Origin: Pseudomonas sp. B21-023
GTDB taxonomy: Bacteria; Pseudomonadota; Gammaproteobacteria; Pseudomonadales; Pseudomonadaceae
NCBI RefSeq assembly: GCF_024749165.1
Contig: NZ_CP087190.1
Span: 4,003,501 to 4,067,500 of the forward strand
Direction of reading: 5' to 3'
Length of the DNA: 64,000 nucleotides
The notes beneath the pieces were generated by a model. The model saw only the letters and a program-made list of their open reading frames with translations. It was not told the DNA's origin and did not search any database. A program made the translations under genes and the position numbers. This document shows positions 46,036-54,796 of the stretch, piece after piece (position 1 is the first letter of the stretch; the number at the start of each line of letters is the position of its first letter).

Positions 46036-46067
46036 CAAGGACCTACGAAGATTCTTCTAGCGACCAA

Positions 46068-46421
46068 CTAGCTTCCACGATAGGTCGAATAGCTGTACGG
46101 CGAGATCAGCAGCGGCACGTGGTAGTGCTCCTGCTGCTCGTCGATGCCAAAGCGCAGCACGACAACATCGAGGAACGCGGTGTCCGGCAGCTTCACACCC
46201 TTGGCGCGGTAATAGTCACCGGCGCTGAACTGCAATTGATAGACGCCGGTGCGGTAATCGTCGCCCTGCAGCAGCGGCGCATCGACGCGGCCATCGCTGT
46301 TGGTCAGGGCGGTGTTCACCAGTTCCAGTTGCTGGCCTTCGACGCGGTACAGCTCGACCTTGATCGAGCTGCCCGGGCAGCCATGCGCGGCGTCCAGTAC
46401 GTGTGTGGTCAAACGTCCCAT
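46068..46421 (-). CDS. uraH: 5-Hydroxyisourate hydrolase (transthyretin-like)
   Basis: A 117-residue HIU hydrolase. MGRLTTHVLDAAHGCPG supplies the N-terminal active-site His, and the protein ends in the signature YRGS. It opens 5-hydroxyisourate, the product of urate oxidation by PuuD, to OHCU. It is divergent from puuE with TTGTATACAA-type sites between, and has its own terminator. Confidence 0.95.
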   Translation of the reverse strand: MGRLTTHVLDAAHGCPGSSIKVELYRVEGQQLELVNTALTNSDGRVDAPLLQGDDYRTGVYQLQFSAGDYYRAKGVKLPDTAFLDVVVLRFGIDEQQEHYHVPLLISPYSYSTYRGS

Positions 46422-46518
46422 TTGCTTGTCGCCTCTTGTCGTCTACGTGGGCAAAAAATACACGGCAACAGGCTGGCACCGTGCGGGAATGCAGCCATTA
46501 AGACAGTTTAGCGATAGA

Positions 46519-46528
46519 TTGTACACAA
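46519..46528. promoter_or_regulatory. GclR-like operator near uraH
   Basis: TTGTACACAA, flanked as ATTGTACACAATT, lies 98 bases upstream of uraH. It is identical to the site at 43685. Confidence 0.55.
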
Positions 46529-46701
46529 TTTTTTCTGCATTCCAGGTCAACACTCCTCGAACACTCCATCAGTCGCAAAGACACGCCCGATGCCGACCCT
46601 CACGGCATTAGCTGACCAATCAGGCAGGTTTCTTGCAAGCCATTCTCAGGCGACAAATGGGAAGAAATGCGGAAAAACAGGCTTACAAAGTATTTAAGAA
46701 G

Positions 46702-46711
46702 TTGTATACAA
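46702..46711. promoter_or_regulatory. GclR-like operator near puuE
   Basis: TTGTATACAA is a perfect palindrome 77 bases before the puuE start. Two identical copies lie in front of gcl. Confidence 0.6.
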
Positions 46712-46787
46712 TCAGCCCATCCGGTGGTGCGACATCCCGACGCGGCCCGCCCACCACTCGCACATACGTACAAGAAGGAAGACTGCA

Positions 46788-47714
46788 GTGAGCGCTGACT
46801 ACCCTCGCGACCTGATCGGTTACGCCAACAACCCACCTCATCCGCAATGGCCGGGTAATGCCCGCATTGCACTGTCCTTCGTGCTCAACTACGAAGAAGG
46901 TGGCGAGCGCAACATCCTGCACGGCGACAAAGAGTCCGAAGCGTTCCTTTCCGAAATGGTCGCCGCCCAGCCGCTGCAGGGCGCGCGCAACATGAGCATG
47001 GAGTCGCTCTACGAATACGGCAGCCGCGCCGGCGTATGGCGCCTGCTCAAGCTGTTCAAGGACAGCGGCGTGCCGCTGACCATCTTCGCCGTGGCCATGG
47101 CCGCCCAGCGCCACCCCGACGTGATCCGCGCCATGGTCGAGGCCGGCCACGAGATCTGCAGCCACGGCTACCGCTGGATCGACTACCAGTACATGGATGA
47201 AGCGCAAGAGCGCGAGCACATGCTCGAAGCCATCCGCATCCTCACCGAACTCACCGGCGAACGCCCACTGGGCTGGTATACCGGCCGCACCGGCCCGAAC
47301 ACCCGGCGCCTGGTCATGGAGGAAGGCGGCTTCCTCTACGACAGCGACACCTATGACGACGACCTGCCCTACTGGGAGCCGAGCAACCCGACCGGCAAGC
47401 CGCACCTGGTGATCCCCTACACCCTCGACACCAACGACATGCGCTTCACCCAGGTACAGGGCTTCAACTGCGGCGAGCAGTTCTTCCAGTACCTCAAGGA
47501 CGCTTTCGACGTGCTCTACGAGGAAGGCGCCGAGGCGCCGAAGATGCTCTCCATCGGCCTGCACTGCCGCCTGGTCGGCCGCCCGGCGCGCCTGGCCGCT
47601 CTCAAGCGCTTCGTCGACTACGCCAAGAGCCACGAGCAGGTCTGGTTCGCCCGTCGCGTGGACATCGCCCGCCACTGGCACGCCACCCACCCGTACAAGA
47701 AAGAGAACGCCTGA
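46788..47714 (+). CDS. puuE: Allantoinase PuuE (polysaccharide-deacetylase fold)
   Basis: A 308-residue NodB-fold enzyme, the metal-independent type of allantoinase. Typical stretches are DLIGYANNPPHPQWPGNARI, EICSHGYRWIDYQYMDEAQE and GWYTGRTGPNTRRLVMEEGG. It hydrolyses allantoin to allantoate. The start is GTG with AGAAGGAAG upstream. It heads the puuE-uraD-allA-puuD run and overlaps uraD by one base. Confidence 0.93.
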   Translation: MSADYPRDLIGYANNPPHPQWPGNARIALSFVLNYEEGGERNILHGDKESEAFLSEMVAAQPLQGARNMSMESLYEYGSRAGVWRLLKLFKDSGVPLTIFAVAMAAQRHPDVIRAMVEAGHEICSHGYRWIDYQYMDEAQEREHMLEAIRILTELTGERPLGWYTGRTGPNTRRLVMEEGGFLYDSDTYDDDLPYWEPSNPTGKPHLVIPYTLDTNDMRFTQVQGFNCGEQFFQYLKDAFDVLYEEGAEAPKMLSIGLHCRLVGRPARLAALKRFVDYAKSHEQVWFARRVDIARHWHATHPYKKENA

Positions 47715-48229
47715 TGACCGCCTTCAAGACCCTCAAGCCCTCCACCCTGGACCGCGCCGCCTTCGTCGCGGCCTTCGCCGACATCTACGAGCACTCGCCG
47801 TGGGTCGCCGAGAAAGCCTACGACCTGGGGCAACTGGCCGAGCTGGACGAGATCGAGGCGCTGCATCAGCGCATGAGCGACATCCTGCTCAGCGCCAACC
47901 ACGCCGACCAGCTGGCACTGATCAACGCTCACCCGGACCTGGCCGGCAAGGCCGCCATCCAGGGCGAACTGACCGAATCGAGCACCAACGAGCAGGCCGG
48001 CGCCGGTATTCACCAGTGCACCGCTGAAGAGTTCGCCCGCTTCACCGAACTCAACGACGCTTACAAGGCCAAGTTCCAGTTCCCGTTCATCATGGCGGTC
48101 AAGGGCAGCAACCGGCACCAGATCCTCGCCGCCTTCGAAAAACGCATCCACAACGACACCGATGCCGAGTTCAAGGAAGCCCTGGCCCAGATCAACCTGA
48201 TTGCCCTGTTCCGCCTGCTTCAGCTTTGA
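47714..48229 (+). CDS. uraD: OHCU decarboxylase
   Basis: A 171-residue enzyme that decarboxylates 2-oxo-4-hydroxy-4-carboxy-5-ureidoimidazoline to S-allantoin. The catalytic His lies in LALINAHPDLAGKAA, and SSTNEQAGAG is the family signature. The start overlaps the puuE stop (TGATG). Confidence 0.94.
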   Translation: MTAFKTLKPSTLDRAAFVAAFADIYEHSPWVAEKAYDLGQLAELDEIEALHQRMSDILLSANHADQLALINAHPDLAGKAAIQGELTESSTNEQAGAGIHQCTAEEFARFTELNDAYKAKFQFPFIMAVKGSNRHQILAAFEKRIHNDTDAEFKEALAQINLIALFRLLQL

Positions 48230-48327
48230 GGGTTGAACCCCGTCCTGGCCCGAGTGCGTGACGCGTCCGCACCCAGGGCCTGGCCGGCAAGCCAACCCAC
48301 CCAACAACGAATAGAAGAGATAACCGC

Positions 48328-48831
48328 ATGCGCACCCTGATGATCGAGCCCCTGACCAAAGAAGCCTTCGCCCCCTTCGGTGACGTGATCGAAACCGACG
48401 GCAGCGACCACTTCATGATCAACAACGGCTCGACCATGCGCTTCCACAAGCTCGCCACGGTCGAGACCGCCGAGCCGGAAGACAAGGCGATCATCAGCAT
48501 CTTCCGCGCCGACGCGCTGGAGATGCCGCTGACCGTGCGCATGCTGGAACGCCATCCGCTGGGCAGCCAGGCTTTCATCCCGCTGCTCGGCAACCCCTTT
48601 CTGATCGTGGTCGCGCCCGTTGGCGATGCACCTGTATCAGGCTTGGTCCGCGCCTTCCGCAGTAATGGCAGGCAGGGCATTAATTACCATCGCGGCGTCT
48701 GGCACCACCCGGTGCTGACGATCGAAAAGCGGGATGACTTCCTGGTGGTTGATCGCAGTGGTTCCGGCAACAACTGCGATGAGCATTACTTCCCCGAGGA
48801 ACAGATGTTGATCCTCAATCCCCACCAATAA
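48328..48831 (+). CDS. allA: Ureidoglycolate lyase
   Basis: A 167-residue cupin-type enzyme (RTLMIEPLTKEAFAPFGDVI, GSQAFIPLLGNPFLIVVAPV, NYHRGVWHHPVLTIEKRDDF). It splits ureidoglycolate to glyoxylate and urea. It starts 98 bases after uraD; many pseudomonads carry an allantoicase gene near here, but this gap is too short for one. Confidence 0.93.
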   Translation: MRTLMIEPLTKEAFAPFGDVIETDGSDHFMINNGSTMRFHKLATVETAEPEDKAIISIFRADALEMPLTVRMLERHPLGSQAFIPLLGNPFLIVVAPVGDAPVSGLVRAFRSNGRQGINYHRGVWHHPVLTIEKRDDFLVVDRSGSGNNCDEHYFPEEQMLILNPHQ

Positions 48832-48886
48832 GAAAAGGTCGGTCACCCAGGTCCGCCTGAACCGTGACCGGCGAGAGGTACATACT

Positions 48887-50203
48887 GTGGAAGCACACCT
48901 TCACGAATGGCTGAACCTGAGCATTCGCTGGGTTCACATGATCACCGGCGTGGCCTGGATCGGTGCATCGTTCTACTTCGTCTGGCTGGAGAACCACCTG
49001 AACCGAAGCAACCCGCGCGATGGGTTGTCGGGTGACCTCTGGGCCATCCACGGTGGTGGTATCTACCACCTGGAAAAATACAAGCTGGCCCCGCCGAAGA
49101 TGCCCGAGAACCTGCACTGGTTCAAATGGGAAGCCTACTTCACCTGGATGTCCGGGATCGCCCTGCTGTGCGTGGTGTTCTACTGGAACCCGACCCTGTA
49201 CCTGCTGGCACCCGGCAGCACCCTCAGCGGTGCCGAAGGCGTGGCCATCGGTATCGGCTCGCTGATCGCCGGCTGGTTCATCTACGACTTCCTCTGCGAC
49301 TCGCCCCTGGGCAAGAAGCCGGCCCTGCTCGGCGCCGTGCTGTTCGTGCTGATCATCGCCGCCTGCTGGGGCTTCAGCCTGGTGTTCAGCGGCCGTGGCG
49401 CGTACCTGCACACCGGCGCGATCATCGGCACCATCATGGTCGGTAACGTGTTCCGCATCATCATGCCGGCGCAGCGCCAGCTGGTGGCGGCCATCGAGAA
49501 CAACCAGACCCCCGACCCGGTGCTGCCGGCCAAGGGCCTGCTGCGCTCGCGCCACAACAACTACTTCACCCTGCCGGTGCTGTTCATCATGATCAGCAAC
49601 CACTTCCCGAGCACCTACGGCAGCCAGTACAACTGGCTGATCCTGGCCGGGATCGCGGTGGCCGCGGTATTGATCCGTCACTATTTCAACACCCGCCACG
49701 ACAGCAACAAGTACGCCTGGACCCTGCCAGTCGGTGCCCTGGCGATGATCTGCCTGGCCTACGTGACCGGCCCCAAGCCGCTGCCGACCGCCCCTGAGCA
49801 AGCCGCCGCCAAGGTCGAGTACCAGCCGCTGCCGGCCACTGCCGTAGGTGGCAAGACCGCCGCCGAGCTGCGCGCCGAGGAAGCCGCCAAACCTGCGGCA
49901 CCCGCCGAGGCTCCGGCCCAAGCCACAGCCCAGGCTGGCGGTGAAACCTTCGACAAGATCCACACCGTCATCCAGGAACGCTGCACCGTGTGCCACTCGG
50001 CCAAGCCGACCAGCCCGCTGTTCAGCGCAGCCCCAGCCGGCGTGATGTTCGACACCCCGCAGCAGATCCAGGCCCAGGCCGCGCGCATCCAGGCGCAGGC
50101 CGTCGCCAGCCAGATCATGCCGCTGGGCAACATCACCCAGATGACTGTCGAGGAACGCAAGCTGGTCGGCGACTGGATCGCCAAAGGCGCGCAGGTCAAC
50201 TGA
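48887..50203 (+). CDS. puuD: Membrane urate oxidase PuuD with cytochrome c domain
   Basis: A 438-residue protein. The N-terminal urate hydroxylase membrane domain has about eight helices (LSIRWVHMITGVAWIGASFY, RNHLNRSN-like loops, ISNHFPSTYG). An Ala/Pro-rich linker follows, then a C-terminal cytochrome c with CTVCH (Cys366, Cys369, His370). It oxidises urate to 5-hydroxyisourate and passes electrons to the respiratory chain rather than making peroxide, as shown for the family. The start is GTG with GAGAGG upstream. Confidence 0.93.
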   Translation: MEAHLHEWLNLSIRWVHMITGVAWIGASFYFVWLENHLNRSNPRDGLSGDLWAIHGGGIYHLEKYKLAPPKMPENLHWFKWEAYFTWMSGIALLCVVFYWNPTLYLLAPGSTLSGAEGVAIGIGSLIAGWFIYDFLCDSPLGKKPALLGAVLFVLIIAACWGFSLVFSGRGAYLHTGAIIGTIMVGNVFRIIMPAQRQLVAAIENNQTPDPVLPAKGLLRSRHNNYFTLPVLFIMISNHFPSTYGSQYNWLILAGIAVAAVLIRHYFNTRHDSNKYAWTLPVGALAMICLAYVTGPKPLPTAPEQAAAKVEYQPLPATAVGGKTAAELRAEEAAKPAAPAEAPAQATAQAGGETFDKIHTVIQERCTVCHSAKPTSPLFSAAPAGVMFDTPQQIQAQAARIQAQAVASQIMPLGNITQMTVEERKLVGDWIAKGAQVN

Positions 50204-50218
50204 GACAACCCACGACTG

Positions 50219-50246
50219 CGTGGGAGCGGGCTTGCCCCGCGATGGG
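50219..50246. repeat. REP element after puuD
   Basis: GTGGGAGCGGGCTTGCCCCG with ATGGGG, a single REP between puuD and the permease. Confidence 0.65.
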
Positions 50247-50397
50247 GCCGGTACTCCCGGCCTTGCTACAAGCTCTACGTAACAAGCAAGCATCGAGCGT
50301 TCGGCTTCATGCGGGAACCCCGGCCTCCTTTACCGGAGCCTGCCACGTGAAGCCGCCCGCTTGGATCCGAGAATAAAAACAAAACTCGAGGTGCTGC

Positions 50398-51753
50398 ATG
50401 TCCGAGTCACCCAAGGCGTACATCCCTGTTGCGCCGCCACGACAGCCCCTGCCTTTGTTCCAGCTGATCCTGGTGGGTCTGCAACACGTTCTGCTGATGT
50501 ACGGCGGCGCCATCGCGGTGCCGCTGATCATTGGCCAGGCGGCGGGCCTGTCCCGCGAAGAAGTCGCCTTCCTGATCAACGCCGATCTGCTGGTCGCCGG
50601 CGTTGCTACCATCATCCAATCCTTCGGTATCGGCCCGGTCGGCATTCGCATGCCGGTCATGATGGGCGCCAGCTTCGCCGCCGTCGGCAGCATGGTGGCC
50701 ATGGCCGGCATGCCGGGCGTCGGCCTGCAGGGGATCTTCGGCGCGACCATCGCCGCCGGGTTCTTCGGCATGCTGATCGCGCCGTTCATGTCCAAGGTCG
50801 TGCGCTTCTTCCCGCCGCTGGTGACCGGCACGGTCATCACCTCCATCGGCTTGTCGCTGTTCCCGGTAGCGGTCAACTGGGCCGGTGGCGGCCATGACGC
50901 CGAAGCCTTCGGCGCGCCGATCTACCTGATGGTCGCCGGCCTGGTGCTGGCGGTGATCCTGCTGATCAACCGCTTCATGCGCGGCTTCTGGGTCAACGTG
51001 TCGGTACTGGTGGGCATGGGCCTGGGTTACGTGCTCGCCGGTTCCATCGGCATGGTCGACCTGTCGGGCCTGAGCGAGGCACCGTGGCTGCAGGTGGTTA
51101 CGCCGCTGCACTTCGGCATGCCGACCTTCAGCCTGGCGCCGATCCTGTCGATGTGCCTGGTGGTGGTGATCATCTTCGTCGAGTCGACGGGCATGTTCCT
51201 TGCCCTGGGCAAGGTGACCGACCGTGAAGTAACGCCAGGCATGCTGCGGCGCGGCCTGCTGTGCGATGCCGGCGCGTCGTTCATCGCCGGCTTCTTCAAC
51301 ACCTTCACCCACTCCTCGTTCGCCCAGAACATCGGCCTGGTGCAGATGACCGGGGTGCGCTGCCGCTACGTCACGGTGATGGCCGGCGCGCTGCTGATCC
51401 TGCTCAGCCTGCTGCCCAAGGCGGCCTTCCTGATCGCCTCGATCCCGCCCGCGGTACTGGGCGGCGCGTCCATCGCCATGTTCGGCATGGTCACCGCCAC
51501 CGGGATCAAGATCCTCCAGGAAGCGGACATCTCCGACCGACGCAACCAGTTGCTGGTCGCCGTCAGCGTCGGCTTTGGCCTGATCCCGGTGGTGCGCCCG
51601 GAGTTCTTCGCGCAGATGCCGCAGTGGATGGAACCGATCACCCACAGTGGTATCGCCATGGCCACCCTTAGCGCCCTGGTGCTGAACCTGCTGTTCAACA
51701 TCCTCGGCGGCGCCGACCGCGCCGCGCACAACGATGCCTGTCACCAGCATTGA
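50398..51753 (+). CDS. uacT: Urate/xanthine permease, NCS2 family
   Basis: A 451-residue transporter with 12-14 helices. The QH motif is in LVGLQHVLLMYGGAIAVPLI, the helix-8 Glu in VIIFVESTGMFLALG, and the NAT signature QNIGLVQMTG is present. It imports urate or xanthine with protons. The start is MSESPKAYIPVAPP with GAGG upstream. It follows puuD by 194 bases; a GC hairpin (51761-51785) follows it. The exact substrate preference is inferred from its neighbours. Confidence 0.88.
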   Translation: MSESPKAYIPVAPPRQPLPLFQLILVGLQHVLLMYGGAIAVPLIIGQAAGLSREEVAFLINADLLVAGVATIIQSFGIGPVGIRMPVMMGASFAAVGSMVAMAGMPGVGLQGIFGATIAAGFFGMLIAPFMSKVVRFFPPLVTGTVITSIGLSLFPVAVNWAGGGHDAEAFGAPIYLMVAGLVLAVILLINRFMRGFWVNVSVLVGMGLGYVLAGSIGMVDLSGLSEAPWLQVVTPLHFGMPTFSLAPILSMCLVVVIIFVESTGMFLALGKVTDREVTPGMLRRGLLCDAGASFIAGFFNTFTHSSFAQNIGLVQMTGVRCRYVTVMAGALLILLSLLPKAAFLIASIPPAVLGGASIAMFGMVTATGIKILQEADISDRRNQLLVAVSVGFGLIPVVRPEFFAQMPQWMEPITHSGIAMATLSALVLNLLFNILGGADRAAHNDACHQH

Positions 51754-51760
51754 GTGACCA

Positions 51761-51785
51761 GGGGCGGCGCCGTCCTGGCCGCCCC
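51761..51785 (+). terminator. Hairpin after the urate/xanthine permease
   Basis: GGGGCGGC and GCCGCCCC form a perfect 8-bp stem, seven bases after the stop. There is no T-run, so termination may be partial. Confidence 0.55.
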
Positions 51786-51894
51786 GCTTCAACCCTGTGG
51801 TAACGCAGTACCGTCGGCCCGCCGGAATGGGCCGTCCGGGGCGCCTGCGCGCCGAAAAAGCCCTTACAAAAACAATAAGTCCGGGAATCACAAC

Positions 51895-52680
51895 ATGAAG
51901 CGCATCACCACCTCCGTCCTGCTTGGCAGCAGCCTGCTGGCCACCCTCCCCGCCCATGCCGGCGAATGGCTGCAGTGGCACGGCGAAAGCCTGTCCTACC
52001 TCTACGGCAAGGACTTCAAGGTCAACCCCGACATCCAGCAGACCATCACCTTCGAACACGCCAACAAGTGGAAGTACGGCGACACCTTCCTGTTCGTCGA
52101 CAAGATCTTCTACAACGGCAAGGCCGACCCCGGCAAAGGCGTGACCACCTACTACGGTGAGTTCAGCCCGCGCCTGTCGTTCGGCAAGATCTTCGAGCGC
52201 AACCTGGCCTTCGGCCCGGTCAAGGACGTGCTGCTGGCCATGACCTACGAGCGTGGCGAGGGCGACAACGAGGCCTACCTGATCGGCCCCGGCTTCGACC
52301 TGAACGTGCCCGGCTTCAACTATTTCACCCTGAACTTCTACCTGCGCAACACCGAGGGCAGCCGCCCCGGTGACAACGTCTGGCAGATCACCCCGGCCTG
52401 GTCCTACACCATCCCGGTGGGCAAGTCCGACATCCTGATCGACGGCTACATCGACTGGGTGGTCGACAACGACCAGACCCGCCGTGGCACCTACCACGCC
52501 AACCTGCAGTTCAACCCACAGGTCAAATACGACCTGGGCAAGGCCCTTAACCTGGGCGCCAAGCAGCTCTACGTCGGCTTCGAATACAGCTACTGGAAGG
52601 ACAAGTACGGCATTGACAGCCGCGGCAACGTGGACAGCAACCAGAGCGTCGCCAGCGCCCTGGTGAAGGTGCATTTCTGA
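51895..52680 (+). CDS. Tsx/OmpK-like nucleoside outer-membrane channel, copy 1
   Basis: A 261-residue protein with a signal peptide (ITTSVLLGSSLLATLPAHAG) and a beta-barrel pattern ending in a terminal Phe (ALVKVHF). Features are EWLQWHGESLSYLYGKDF, TYYGEFSPRLSFGKIFERNL and QITPAWSYTIPVGKSDILID. It likely lets nucleosides or bases cross the outer membrane. It lies next to the urate/xanthine permease. It has a close paralogue at 53.0 kb. Confidence 0.88.
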   Translation: MKRITTSVLLGSSLLATLPAHAGEWLQWHGESLSYLYGKDFKVNPDIQQTITFEHANKWKYGDTFLFVDKIFYNGKADPGKGVTTYYGEFSPRLSFGKIFERNLAFGPVKDVLLAMTYERGEGDNEAYLIGPGFDLNVPGFNYFTLNFYLRNTEGSRPGDNVWQITPAWSYTIPVGKSDILIDGYIDWVVDNDQTRRGTYHANLQFNPQVKYDLGKALNLGAKQLYVGFEYSYWKDKYGIDSRGNVDSNQSVASALVKVHF

Positions 52681-52777
52681 CCGAACGGGCGCATGCCCGA
52701 TGATGTGACACCGTGCTCCAGGACGGAGCACTTGAGGCCCGGCGCGCAAGTGAGTAATCTGCGCGCCCCCTCGATCG

Positions 52778-52797
52778 GGGCGGGAAGGATCCCGCCC
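52778..52797 (+). terminator. Hairpin after Tsx-like copy 1
   Basis: GGGCGGGA and TCCCGCCC pair perfectly with a 4-base loop, 98 bases after the stop. Confidence 0.55.
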
Positions 52798-52963
52798 GCG
52801 TTTGCTGACCGCCCAGTCAATGTTTCCGGGCGGTTGGCCAACGTGTTGCCAGCGTGAAATACCTATTTCATCCGTTCAGAAAGACGTCGAGCAGGATGGT
52901 TGTGCCCAACGTGGAAAAGTTGGCGCAGCTCTTGCCAAACAGCTGTGGCCAATTGAAAAAAGC

Positions 52964-52977
52964 TGACCCAAAAGACA
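52964..52977. promoter_or_regulatory. xdhA-type operator upstream of Tsx-like copy 2
   Basis: TGACCCAAAAGACA differs by one base from the site at 43720 (TGACCCAAAAGTCA). It lies 55 bases before the gene's start. Confidence 0.5.
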
Positions 52978-53031
52978 AGAACAGCGCCCGAGCGCTGACA
53001 ACAGATCCAACTCAAGGGAGCGACACACGCA

Positions 53032-53814
53032 ATGCGTACCATCAATAGCCTGATCCTCGCCGGCGGCCTGCTGGCCTGCGGCGCCAGCCAAGCCGGTGAC
53101 CTGCTGCAATGGCAGAACAACAGCCTGACCTACCTGTGGGGCAAGAACTTCAAGGTCAACCCCGAGACCCAGCAGACGGTCACCTTCGAGCACGCCGATG
53201 CGTGGAAGTACGGCGACAACTTCTTCTTCTTCGACAAGATCTTCTACCAGGGCAAGAAGGACGCCAGTAACGGCCCGAACACCTACTACGGCGAGTTCAG
53301 CCCACGCCTGTCGTTCGGCAAGATCTTCGACCAGAAGCTCGAGTTCGGCCCGGTCAAGGACGTGCTGCTGGCCATGACCTACGAGTTCGGCGAGGGTGAC
53401 ACCGAGTCCTATCTGATCGGCCCCGGCTTCGACCTGGCGATCCCAGGCTTCGACTACTTCCAGCTGAACTTCTACCAGCGCACCACCGACGGCAGCCGTC
53501 CAGGCGACAACGTCTGGCAGATCACCCCGGTGTGGTCCTACACCATCCCTGTGGGTTCGTCCGACATTCTCATCGACGGCTTCATGGACTGGGTGGTGGA
53601 CAACGACGAGAACCGTCGCGGCACCTACCAGGCGAACCTGCACTTCAACCCGCAGGTCAAGTACGACCTGGGCAAAGCGCTGCACCTGGGCGAGAAGCAG
53701 TTGTACGTGGGTATCGAGTACGACTACTGGAAGAACAAGTACGGCATCAAGGACAGCGATGCCTTCACTACCGATCAGAACACCATGAGCTTCCTGGTGA
53801 AAGTGCACTTCTGA
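53032..53814 (+). CDS. Tsx/OmpK-like nucleoside outer-membrane channel, copy 2
   Basis: A 260-residue paralogue of copy 1 with its own signal peptide (INSLILAGGLLACGASQAGD) and the same barrel features (LTYLWGKNFKVNPETQQTVT, TYYGEFSPRLSFGKIFDQKL), ending LVKVHF. The copies are similar along their whole length, so tandem duplication is likely. Only this copy has an xdhA-type operator, so the two may be induced differently. Confidence 0.88.
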   Translation: MRTINSLILAGGLLACGASQAGDLLQWQNNSLTYLWGKNFKVNPETQQTVTFEHADAWKYGDNFFFFDKIFYQGKKDASNGPNTYYGEFSPRLSFGKIFDQKLEFGPVKDVLLAMTYEFGEGDTESYLIGPGFDLAIPGFDYFQLNFYQRTTDGSRPGDNVWQITPVWSYTIPVGSSDILIDGFMDWVVDNDENRRGTYQANLHFNPQVKYDLGKALHLGEKQLYVGIEYDYWKNKYGIKDSDAFTTDQNTMSFLVKVHF

Positions 53815-53838
53815 TCACACAGCGCTCAGGCTCTGTCT

Positions 53839-53871
53839 GACGTGGGAGCGGGCTTGCCCCGCCCCCACGTC
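53839..53871. terminator. REP-like hairpin between converging genes
   Basis: GACGTGGGAGCGGG and CCCGCCCCCACGTC pair with one mismatch around a short loop. It lies ten bases from the end of the DUF808 gene and can serve both strands. Confidence 0.7.
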
Positions 53872-53881
53872 CCTGCGCTAC

Positions 53882-54796
53882 TCAGTGAGCAGGGCGCAGC
53901 GCCTGCCACAGCTTGCCGACGACGCTCACCACCGCCAGCACCACAGCCCCCGCAATCACCCCCGCCACACCATTGAGCAGTGCCCCGGTCAACGCCCCGC
54001 CGCGCCCGTCGGCGAACGCCTCGATGGCGTGATGCAGCGGCGCGATGCCATGCACCAGGATCCCGCCACCGACCAGGAACATCGCCGCGGTGCCAATCAC
54101 CGACAGGCTTTTCATCATGTACGGCGCTGCGCGCAGGATGCCGTTGCCCACCGCCTGGCTCAGCGCCGAGGCTTTCTTGGTCATCCACAGCCCCAGGTCA
54201 TCGAGCTTGACGATGCCTGCCACCAGGCCATACACCCCCAGGGTCATGACGATGGCGATCCCCGACAGCACGATGATCTGCTGGCTCAGCGGCGCATCGG
54301 CCACGGTGCCCAGGGTGATGGCGATGATCTCGGCGGAGAGGATGAAGTCGGTGCGCACCGCGCCCTTGATCTTGCTCTTTTCAAAGGCCACCAGGTCGAC
54401 CTGCTCGTCCGCCACGGCCGCCTTGCGCGCCTCGTGCTGCGCGTCGTCCTCGGCCTTGCTGTGCAGGAACTTGTGCGCCAGCTTCTCGAAGCCCTCGAAG
54501 CACAGGTAGGCGCCACCAACCATCAGCAGCGGGATCACCGCCCAGGGAATGAACGCGCTGATCAGCAACGCCGCCGGCACCAGGATCGCCTTGTTCACCA
54601 GCGAGCCCTTGGCCACCGCCCACACCACCGGGATCTCGCGTTCGGCGCGCACGCCGGTGACCTGCTGGGCGTTGAGCGCCAGGTCGTCGCCCAGCACCCC
54701 GGCGGTCTTCTTCGCCGCGACCTTGGTCATCAACGAGACATCGTCGAGGACCGTGGCGATATCGTCGATCAATACCAGTAAGCTGCTTCCTGCCAT
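53882..54796 (-). CDS. DUF808/YedI-family membrane protein
   Basis: A 304-residue inner-membrane protein with several helices. Family features are MAGSSLLVLIDDIATVLDDV, KKTAGVLGDDLALNAQQVTG, IKGAVRTDFILSAEIIAITL and MFLVGGGILVHGIAPLHHAI. The function is unknown. ATG 54796 lacks a strong Shine-Dalgarno sequence, but the upstream frame is not family sequence. It is divergent from the TetR regulator gene. Confidence 0.85.
   Translation of the reverse strand: MAGSSLLVLIDDIATVLDDVSLMTKVAAKKTAGVLGDDLALNAQQVTGVRAEREIPVVWAVAKGSLVNKAILVPAALLISAFIPWAVIPLLMVGGAYLCFEGFEKLAHKFLHSKAEDDAQHEARKAAVADEQVDLVAFEKSKIKGAVRTDFILSAEIIAITLGTVADAPLSQQIIVLSGIAIVMTLGVYGLVAGIVKLDDLGLWMTKKASALSQAVGNGILRAAPYMMKSLSVIGTAAMFLVGGGILVHGIAPLHHAIEAFADGRGGALTGALLNGVAGVIAGAVVLAVVSVVGKLWQALRPAH

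Larger units (their letters stand above)
46422..46787. other. Divergent promoter region uraH / puuE
   Basis: A 366-base gap with two operator-like sites (below), unusually AT-rich around 46500-46550 and 46680-46712. No gene is visible in it. Confidence 0.6.
52681..53031. other. Region between the two Tsx-like genes
   Basis: A 351-base gap. A GC hairpin (52778-52797) probably ends the first gene, and an xdhA-type operator (52964-52977) lies before the second. No gene is visible in it. Confidence 0.6.
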
